From: Lates calcarifer
Lineage: Eukaryota; Chordata; Actinopteri; Centropomidae
DNA: 64,000 nt
Reading direction: 5' to 3'
NCBI RefSeq assembly: GCF_001640805.2
Contig: NC_066853.1
Span: forward strand, 23,185,173 to 23,249,172
Each line of letters begins with the position of its first letter. The stretch's first letter is position 1. A program made the translations under genes and the position numbers. This document shows, piece by piece, positions 55,662-64,000 of the stretch. Under the pieces are notes generated by a model. That model had not been told where the DNA came from. It worked only from the letters and a program-made list of their open reading frames with translations, and searched no databases.

Positions 55662-57950
55662 CCTTTCTCAGGCAGATAGAGGAGAAATGATCTGACCATG
55701 TCGACTTCTAGCTTGTTCCCTCCTCCTCGTCTCTCCCCTTCTCTCCTCTCCTCCTTTCCCATTCCTCCCTCACTCTCTATCTTCCCCCTAAGGACAGGTT
55801 CAGGGTAAGGGCAGCTCAGAGGGGGAGAGGATGGAGAGATGGAGGAAGTGAAGGCATGGAAGGAGGTGCAGCAGCGGCAGAGCAACAGCAGCAGCTGTCC
55901 ACTAATGAGGTGCCTGGCTCCCTACTATAAACCACTACCGACAGATACAGCCAGAGGACGGCTGTGCTGTGCGTGTCATTTTGTGTGTTTGTTAGTGTGC
56001 TTGTATTAATGTGTGTATGCAGGTAAGCGAGTTTGTACATGTGAATGTGTTGTATGCATCAACGGACAGAGAGAGAGGAGGGAGAATATACAGCAACAGC
56101 ATGCTCCAATATTCTAAATTATAGGAACAGACAGTCATTATCTGAGTATTTGCTCAACTTATGATCTACTGCTGAATGTGAAAGTTCATTCTCAATCTTA
56201 GAAATAGGACTCAGGGTCTTCTTACTAGCCAGAGCTTTCAACTATATTTCAGTCTTTATAAGACAGGAATATTAATAATATTATTATATTTTTCATAAGA
56301 ACATTTTTTAAATAAATGATATAAAAAAGAATTGGCGCTTAAATTTGTTTAATTTCTGTCTTTCATATTTCCTTACAGTATAAAGAATATATGCTTTTGT
56401 AGCTTACGCATGTGATTCTCAGAAGCCGTTTAATATGTCATGTGTTGCGATGTGAAGGTGTGTTGTGTGTGTGTGTGTGTGAGAGAGAGAGAGTCTAGAG
56501 TCTGGGTGGTTAATTAAGGGATATTTTTGTGGGTTGGATGGCACGGGTAGGCTCTCATAATGGGTCAGGTGAGTGCAGGTATCAAAAGAACCTGAACAGC
56601 GCATCTCTACTGTCTGGTTCAAAGAGTGGAAGTGGCTAGAATACGTTGCAGACAGTGACAGCATTGTGTGCGGTGTGAGCAGGTCAGCTATTAAGAGCAA
56701 GTTGATACCAGAAACTGAGAGTCTCTTTTTGAAAGTGAAAGGCTTTTCTAATTGGAGAAAAGCAACAGAGAAGATTAGGGACCATAAGAAGTCTCACACT
56801 CAGTGAACTATAAGTACAGTTGTGAACAGTGTCCAGTTGTGCAATGTTCCATGTACCAGCTGAGCTAACTCCAAAACTATTTTTCTATTTTTGCCTATTT
56901 TTGTTTGGTCTCATGTTCTGTTCCTTGCTCTTTATTTTTGAGATATATGACATATGAAAGTCATTCAGAAGCAGTCTATCAATCAAATAGGCTACACATA
57001 TTTGTTTGCCTAACGTGTTTTGATTTTGCAGTCGATATGCTTGATATGAACCATTTTTTATTGTTACAATACTAAGAATTCTTTGTCAACATCTAAATCT
57101 TGCTTTCTAGATTTCTTAACAGCAGGATGTTTCACAAATAATTTAATATTTTAAAGTAAAGCCTTGGTTGAGCTCAGTGATAGCTCAGTTTATACAGCAC
57201 AGCTGTGTTGGACAGTAGGGTGGGGCACCCAGTGAAATAGTCCAAATTTCTTTAATTTAAATAATGATAAAACTGAAATAAGTGTTGTGGAGGCAAGAAG
57301 AAAGATTAAAAGTCAGTGCACAGCTTGAAAAAGGTTAAAGACCACAAACTAGGTTGGGTGTAGTTATTGACTGAACTTTTAACATCTACATTAAAACAAT
57401 TACAAAATCTGTCTAAAAGGCAATGTGGTCTCTCTAAATCATGTTTACAACTGTTTCAAATAAAAGCCTTAATTCATGGTTCATTTAGCACATTTTCCCA
57501 GCACTTTCAACCCCACATCATTATCTTCATCAGTAAATGGAGTGATGCATGTTGAAAAATAAATATGTCAAACACAACTTGGAACAAATAGTTAGTAAAA
57601 GGAAACTGTAATAGCTACAACAGGATATTTTTTTTTTTATCCTTTCCAAATGAGATATCATTACAACATTACAAAAATATGAATCAAAGGAAAAAGACAA
57701 GGCAATACAAGGCATGACACAAAATAAAATAAGATAGCAAGATAAGCAAGTGTAAAATAACAAACACAATGGGTGATTTATCTAAACTGTGGGTTTGAGT
57801 TATTATGAGCTATTATTATGATTATGTTGTGGGTATTTATAAATCATAAACTGGGGCCAACATCCCCTGAGACTGAAAAGTAATTATTTTTCAGCCTTAA
57901 CTGATAATTGATATTTTTATGTGAATGTGTTCTTTGGTTCTGCATAAAAC
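55661..57950. other. Unique sequence with opposed CT and GA tracts
   Basis: 55715-55790 is pyrimidine-rich and 55810-55870 purine-rich. 56021-56028 is AG|GTAAGC after a TG-rich stretch. 56462-56492 is (TG)n(AG)n. 57180-57240 has a tRNA-like GATAGCTCAGTTTATACAGC but no B box. No gene recognised. Confidence 0.5.
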
Positions 57951-57974
57951 CACACACACACACACACAAACACA

Positions 57975-58021
<47 letters not shown>
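57951..58021. repeat. (CA)n microsatellite, ~35 units with AA interruptions
   Basis: CA dinucleotides with two CAAACA interruptions. Confidence 0.97.
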
Positions 58022-58024
<3 letters not shown>

Positions 58025-58859
58025 ATCTTCTTAAAATTTCCTGGACTGTTGGTAGGAACAACATTGGCTAAAGATTTCTGTGCAAACAGAGGAGGGGTAC
58101 TGAAATAATTATCTGCCTAACATTGAACAGATGCAGAGACAGAAGATGGAGGGCAGAGAGCAGAGGCACTGTTCCTGCATTTGTTATTTCACTTCTTATC
58201 ATATTCTGGCAAAATTGTAGGCTAATAGAATACGGCTTGGAACAAAACATTTCGACCACTTGAGGTGTGTTTGATGTAACTTGCCAGATGCCTGAATGGC
58301 CTCCAAAGTGGACCTATAATTTCAAAGATATGATAAGATTTGTTCTTTTTGTGTGTTCAAGAAATAAATATATTAATTTTCCCAGGCCTGCTCCTGATCA
58401 GAGGACAAGGAAAAAGAAGTCTCATTGGAGACATTAACGCAGAAACACAAAATTAAATTTCGAGTCTTTACACAACTGATGTTTTTAAAACTGACCAAAA
58501 GAAGGTCAGATTTTCCTGCCTGTATGACAATGGAGAAATCCTTATTTTGCTCCACAGGGTAGAAAAAATAAATAATAAAAGGATCATGCAGCTGATTCTG
58601 CATATTTCTCCCTCAAAAAGTGAAGAAAAGGACCCAGAAGGGAGGTGATGGAAGCCAGAGTGAGGCAGAGAAGAGGGAGTCGCAGAGTAGTGGAGGGGTG
58701 TATCTCACAGCACTGGGTGTATTTGAAATTTACAGCGTGTGGTCTCTTGCTCTAAACGCAGATATTAAAATCATTACCACTGTGTGTTAGCATAAGCTTT
58801 CCTCTGCTAGAGCCAAAGGGCTGTGTTTTATGGCTCTTTTATTTAGTAATCCACAGTGG
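58022..58859. other. Unique sequence, nothing recognised
   Basis: No repeat array or exon context; 58600-58700 is purine-rich. Confidence 0.5.
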
Positions 58860-59060
58860 TTTCTATGAGGCACAGTTTCCCCTCTCAGCCTCCCGTTCTG
58901 ACTGCGCTCTTCTTATCAAAGAAGGCCATTGTGTACTTATTATTGAGCCTGTAATCCAGTTATCAATTCTGGCACCAGGGAAAAAGTACATACAGTGAGT
59001 TCTGAAGGTCGGCTCACAGACGAATTGATTTAGAGACAATAGCATACAGACAGTCAACAA
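58860..59060. promoter_or_regulatory. Enhancer-like block
   Basis: Compact complex sequence (TTATTATTGAGCCTGTAATC, CAGTTATCAATTCTGGC, CGAATTGATTTAGAG), free of simple repeats, with homeodomain-type cores. Conservation untested. Confidence 0.25.
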
Positions 59061-59254
59061 AGACGAGATAAAGATAAAGGTTGAGAGAAATATTTCCTGG
59101 CAAACACAGACGGAAACAAAGTCACAGACATATAATGTATGTACTGTGGGAAAATACACACATATGTATAAACACACACCCAGACACCTTGTCCTCAGTT
59201 TAACAGCCTTGTAAAAATTATGAATAAAATGTGATGAATTTAAAAGCTCTTTTT

Positions 59255-59255
<1 letters not shown>

Positions 59256-59295
<40 letters not shown>

Positions 59296-59303
59296 GAGTG
59301 TGA
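59256..59303. repeat. (TG)n microsatellite
   Basis: About 18 TG units, then CGTGTGAGTGTG. Confidence 0.97.
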
Positions 59304-59680
59304 GATGGCGGTCATCCGATATAAGCAACAGTGCAGCCTCGGGGAGAGAGGGGCTCCGTGTATCTGGCATTCCACTGCAGGGTAAACACTGAGTCAATGC
59401 TATGTTTTATGTCAGGCCAGAGAAATTCATTACGTCTTATCACACATTCAGGTTTCGGGGTCAGTAGCAGAGCATAAACCCAGACATGTACTCAAAGTTT
59501 ATTATTGTGCACTTACATATTATTACACTCCTACATTTTCATAACTCGCGTTCAGGGCAAAGGCCCGAGCTGAAATTCAGTGTTTATTAAATGGACTGCT
59601 ATGCAAGGGCTTGCATGGAAAACTCATTGCCGACTCTTTCAGTGCATAAACAGAGGCAGAGGAGAGAGAAAGAGGCAGGA
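59304..59680. promoter_or_regulatory. Enhancer-like block with a palindromic POU-type site
   Basis: About 370 bp of complex sequence with AAAGTTTATTATTGTGCAC, CATAACTCGCGTTCAGGGC and GTGTTTATTAAATGG. ATGCAAGGGCTTGCAT (59601-59616) is two ATGCAA half-sites in inverted orientation. This is among the most enhancer-like stretches of the window by texture; conservation untested. Confidence 0.35.
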
Positions 59681-60409
59681 GAAAACAAGAGGTAAAAATT
59701 AAAAGGATCTTTTAAGACAGATTATCAAGGAGAAAATTGTTGGAATTGTCATTTCTATTAGTGGTACGCAGCCATGCAGATTTGATTTTTCTGTCTCTGT
59801 CTCAGAAGAATCTGGCTCCACCCCAACACAGTGTGGACAAAGGGAATTGCTTCAGTGTGTTTCAGTAGAACTACTTACTACCCAGGAAATAGCCCCTACG
59901 AAAAATATAGACAGGGTGTTCTGTGAATTATCCAGGGTAACAGGCACTAGAATTCTGAACAGGTGTAAAGCTGAGACCAAAGCCAAGCCTGCCGTTATGA
60001 GCCGACTCGATTGACCTTGACTGGTACTCACCAGGTCCTCCAAATTCACCCTGTCGAACAAGTTTTGAGCACAAAAAACCTCCAACTTATTTAAGTTTAG
60101 GAAAATATTGTTGTGTCATACAATCTTAAATCTAGTTATCCATGTTGTGTTTAGATTCCTTAGTGGCCATAGGAACCACCACTTGCCGCTTGACTGTAGA
60201 CGTGTACTGTTTTGGGGAATTTGCCGAAATGAAATGTCTCCCACTCCTGTCAAATTTGAGAAACAAACCTGACCTGAGACAGAGGCCATTTTTTGGTTCA
60301 CTTCATCCATGACTGGCCGTTAGTTTACCAGATTAATGCAACATACTGACCTCGCCATATTGACTTGACTATCAACTTGACAATTATGTATGTAGACAAC
60401 TGGCACAGT
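59681..60409. other. Unique sequence, possible micro-exon on the minus strand
   Basis: A strong minus-strand donor (CCTG|GTGAGTACC) at 60032 follows a weak acceptor 19 bases upstream (see findings). Otherwise nothing recognised. Confidence 0.45.
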
Positions 60410-60433
60410 CACACACACACACACACACACACA
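60410..60433. repeat. (CA)12 microsatellite
   Basis: Pure CA dinucleotides. Confidence 0.95.
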
Positions 60434-60939
60434 TAAAATTCTTAATTAAAAAATGACCAAGCCTGTACCAGGCAACAACCCAAAGCACTATTCAACAGAA
60501 ACACCTGAAACTGAGATGAAGCCTGCTACATAGTCAGGACCTGTCAGATTAGGATTGGGTAACAAAACCAAAAATGGACACTGATTCTGGAAAGAATCAG
60601 TTACTTACTGTGGCTCTTTGAGCACCACAAATAAAGAGAAATACAAAGTATTTCAGAAAATGGAATGCCTCATAACCTGAGTAAATAAATCCACGACTGT
60701 TATCCTGAGTGAAACAGTAAGTGAGAAATAAAGTTGTTTTATAATTATGTACACTGACCCTTAAGACAACAAAGGAAAAGAAAGAATGAGAATGAGAGGT
60801 ATTGAGAATGAAAGAGAAAGATAGTTTCCAAAAAGCTGATTTCCTATAGTCTGCCTGCCACCATCCAATCTGTTTCTCTTTATTGTTGTCTGCAAGTGGT
60901 ATGCTCTCCATATCAAGGTATTCATTCCCCCTTCCCCTC
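60434..60939. other. Unique sequence, nothing recognised
   Basis: A minus-strand 117-codon frame (60597-60950) shows no domain or splice context. Confidence 0.5.
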
Positions 60940-61270
60940 GGCCTCAGCATTATTTATTGACCTTTATGATCAAAGGATGTCGCCACACTCTTTGACCAGT
61001 CGCTTTAGCGCAACCTTGTCTTTTCTGAGTTGAAATACTTCTGAGATTTTCTGCATTGACACAACAGATTCAGGCCTTGGATTTTGAAGGCCAAAGAGAA
61101 ATATTGTACATTTAGATATACTGCATTATTTGTTTAGACTGGCTGCTGTGTGAGCTAATTACCCCTCAAACCACACATTAAGACCTTCCCGCCCTCACAG
61201 AAACATGCTCTGTATTGATTTAAACTCCTTACCTCATGACTTGCGGCTTGCACGCCAAAGCTTTCTCTGT
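60940..61270. promoter_or_regulatory. Enhancer-like block with TCF/LEF-type site
   Basis: TTATGATCAAAGGATG holds the TCF/LEF consensus ATCAAAG (~60969-60975). Also present are GTCGCTTTAGCGCAACC and GTGAGCTAATTACCCCTC. Repeat-free; conservation untested. Confidence 0.3.
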
Positions 61271-62859
61271 CTCAGTTTCCTTTGCACACACCAATAACTT
61301 TCTTGGCCTAGAAATTAGTTTGCTCCTCGGTGGATAGAGGCTCCCTTGTGTACTGGATGGTTTTTCATCTGACTGCAGCAGATACCCTTGGCCCAGTTCA
61401 TCCACAGCTCATCTCATGCCCGCCAATATGGCTGCCGTGTAGGCTGTTTCACGTGCTGTTGAACATTACTGAGTACATCATTCAAGCAGGAAAAAAGCCC
61501 AGTGTTTCAGACTGTTAGATCAGCCTGGAGCAGTGTTGAATGAAATGATTTACAACTGCTAGTGACTTCCTTGATGTACTAATTAGCCGTTATATGTTTT
61601 ACTCTGCAGTGCATCAGTTACTGGAAGAGCAGAATGTTAGGGGGAGTAGTACTGGAAGAGATCTGAAGCTGCAGAGTAAGAGAGAAAAAGAGGAAGGGAT
61701 TATTTGTGTGCATGACCATGGGTGTGTATACAAGCTCCTCCGTGTGTGTAACTGTGTGATTGGTGTGCTGCATTCTGCGGTTTTCAGCTCCGGTGACTGA
61801 TGTCCCATCCTTCCTGTCTGCCAGTGTGGATTGATGTGCCCGACTGCACCGTGCTCAAGGCCGATACTGCTCACCCCAGCCCCCCACCACCACCACCCGA
61901 CCCTCTCCTTAGCCCGGCTGGGTGCTCATTAACCCAGACTGACCCAACTTCCCATGGCCCTGGTTCACCCTCACTGGCCTGGCTCGGCTCTCCTCAGTCG
62001 AACCCAACCCTCCTCCTCCTCCTGGCCTGGCCCAGGCACCGCCACAACGCAGCTTGTCCCAACACAGCTACTCTTACTGGGGGGAGGAAGAGAAGTAGGC
62101 TGAACCTCAGGGCCAGCAGATATACGAGCCCTAACTGCTTTTTCATTAAGCTGACTGTCATTATGAAAAAGCCCTTTCTTTTACCTTGTTTTCCTTCTGG
62201 TGCTTTTCTCTCTCCTCCTCCTCCTTTTCCTCCTACACCTCGTCTGTCTCCCTAATACTTTTACGTTCAAGGACAGAGCAGTCATTTGGTGCTTTACGGT
62301 GGAGAGGAGCCGGGGCTGAAATGAAGGTTTGTTCTACTTTGTGCGTGTTTGTGTGAGAAAGTGCACTCTGCGGGGGGTGGGGGCCGGTGGGAGTCGCAGA
62401 GCTTGAGCAGATAGATGACGAGAGAGGGATGGCCGTTGTGAGGTGATGACCTCAGTAGTGTGGAGATTTAGTGAAGTGTATAAGGGCAACGCACTCCTTT
62501 GACAAATGGGGCAGCGTGTATTTCAAGTCATTAGACGGCACCCGTTTCACCAGTGCGGAGTGAAACAGAGTGTGTATTGTGCTGAAAGGAGAGTCCTTGG
62601 TTTTATACTCTGCTTTTTTCTGAAAGTGTACAAGCACCCTCCCTTCAGTTTCAGTAACTCCATCCTCTGCATTTCCCTCTCAGCTCCAATATTTGATTCA
62701 CAGTTGTATGCTTGCGTTGTATTTACTTGATTTATTCATTGATCTAATTGGATGTAATGACGCTTTGATGAAATCTGCACGCGTGCAACAGCACCCGCTG
62801 CAAATACACACAGCTGCACATATGACCACCTCACCCACCCACCCCCAGTCAGCCCCGTC
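61271..62859. other. Unique sequence, partly Pro/Ser-coding in one frame
   Basis: 61429-61444 has CCAATATGGCTGCCGT, a near match to the YY1 site. 61825-62255 has a strong acceptor and an open frame (see findings). 62275-62320 is complex. No recognised protein. Confidence 0.45.
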
Positions 62860-63530
62860 TAAATTCTCCACACATGCGAGGCAGACAATCCTCCTTGACA
62901 TCTCTGACATGGTGCGGCTGTATAGCATTTTTATTTTTCTTCTGTCCCAAACAAAGCCCATAACTCAGGCACCCTTTCCCCTCCAAATCATAAAGGCAGG
63001 CTGGAAGGAATGAAAGGCGAGCGGCTGTTTTACTGCAGGGAGTGGGATGTAAATCCTCCAGGTCGTCAAAGCAGCGGCGGCCGGGCTGAAGACCGCCTCC
63101 ACGACTCTGGGGTGCAACTCCAAACAAAAGACTTCTCCAGGAGTCATCAGGGACCCCCCCGCAAGTACACCTTTATTAATGGGCAGATCACACTCGCACA
63201 TGGCGCACCAGCATGCATCTGCACTGAATATGAATGTACACAAGCAAGTGGAGGGAGAACATTATATCATCCTAATCTCTGTTTCAAGTGCATCTTCTCT
63301 TCCCCCTCTTTCCTGCATCTCTCCACTTCCTCTGCTAACTAGCCGTGTTGGGTGACCATAAGTGCTGAGAGTGTGCTATGCTGACGAGCAGGGTGACTGT
63401 ATTTATGGCTCTTTCATACGTCCAGCATGAATTATGCATGAGGTCTCATTGTGGTGCACAGAGGAGCGCTGGATGTAAATCGATAGGTGTTCACTTCGAC
63501 TGACACAAATGATATCTCCCCTAAGCAGTC
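62860..63530. promoter_or_regulatory. Enhancer-like block, CpG-richer in the middle
   Basis: 63045-63110 carries the densest CpG cluster of the window (GTCGTCAAAGCAGCGGCGGC). 63165-63240 and 63380-63530 have CTTTATTAATGGGCAGATC, GTATTTATGGCTC and GAATTATGCATGAGG. Open frames on both strands through it carry no domain, so it is better read as regulatory or untranslated sequence. Conservation untested. Confidence 0.3.
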
Positions 63531-63534
63531 CCCT

Positions 63535-63562
63535 CATCTCTCTCTCTCTCTCTCTCTCTCTC
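63535..63562. repeat. (TC)14 microsatellite
   Basis: Pure TC dinucleotides. Confidence 0.97.
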
Positions 63563-64000
63563 CTTACATCTCTCTGTGTCTCGCTGTCATTTTACACCTC
63601 ATCCCTGGATAATAATGTTTACCAATGCAACATCACTCACGCTTACAAAAACACATGTGAGCAAAACACTGGATTAGAGTAGCTTTGATGAACATATTCA
63701 TGTATTGCTCGGAAAGGATAAACAGATGAATAAATACGTTCTATTCATTGTCTGGAAGGAGAAGAAGGGAACCAGCTTTGACTGGAGCTCTTTCTTCTTT
63801 CTCTTTCTATCAAAGAGGAGTGTCTCTTCTGTAAGAGGAGAAACTGATGTAATGGCATGTAACAACTGTACAATCCCTGGATTATAACAAAGGATTAAAG
63901 GTGTAATTTGGGTGATGATCACTGTCAAACACATCACACAAAATACATTTTTATTTCTAAAAATATTTTGTGACTTTCCTTCTTTGTCTGTGGTTCTCTA
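63563..64000. other. Unique sequence to the window edge, nothing recognised
   Basis: No repeat array, exon context or recognised motif cluster. Confidence 0.5.

Noticed and set aside
56021..56028. Recursive splice site AG|GTAAGC
   Set aside because: Upstream sequence is TG-rich, not a pyrimidine tract, and the donor is not perfect.
57185..57215. tRNA or tRNA-SINE at GATAGCTCAGTTTATACAGC
   Set aside because: No B box or acceptor stem follows.
1..64000. Known microRNA sequences
   Set aside because: I looked for a number of well-known mature microRNA words on the plus strand and saw no full match; the minus strand was not checked exhaustively.

Overview
The window reads as a vertebrate, most likely teleost fish, nuclear sequence that is almost entirely non-coding. 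It has no prokaryotic gene packing and no open frame of convincing length or composition. It is AT-leaning and poor in CpG, with very many long (CA/TG)n arrays. Several repeats are ones I recognise as common in fish genomes: Tc1-like transposase remnants, LINE reverse-transcriptase and 3'-tail fragments, a tRNA-like dispersed element, and short elements with terminal inverted repeats. All family identifications are from memory of such sequences, not from a search.

Layout. 1-1250 is an old, diverged tandem array with a ~180-bp unit, its last unit expanded by a 5-bp repeat. Next to it on the minus strand (1457-1605) is a possible first coding exon with a leader-like N-terminus and a strong splice donor. 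From about 3 to 12 kb there is unique sequence with microsatellites and a long stretch (10.0-11.2 kb) resembling a cluster of conserved non-coding elements. 12-24 kb holds a possible 5' exon (12395-12498), a LINE tail, a composite minisatellite, a ~490-bp inverted-repeat element, a 30-copy TG array, fragments of two dispersed families, a LINE reverse-transcriptase fragment, and a small exon-like block (24236-24464) whose 60-codon frame begins with a strong signal-peptide-like segment.

24-42 kb holds a duplicated 35-bp block with an AP-1-type core, an AT-rich perfect hairpin, two Tc1-like pseudogenes of different families (28.6-28.9 kb and 35.2-35.5 kb), a second LINE fragment, a ~400-bp element with 25-bp inverted ends (38.7-39.1 kb), and a tRNA-like element (41.4 kb). 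42-64 kb is mainly complex unique sequence with several enhancer-like blocks (43.9-44.5, 54.8-55.3, 58.9-59.7, 60.9-61.3, 62.9-63.5 kb), a dispersed repeat split by ~720 bp, and more microsatellites.

Interpretation (inference): this looks like a gene desert or a very large intron of a fish developmental or neural gene, with scattered regulatory candidates and decayed transposons. I found no rRNA or tRNA gene, CRISPR array or operon, and no gene product I can name. The few exon candidates are low confidence and are written out so they can be tested against transcripts.
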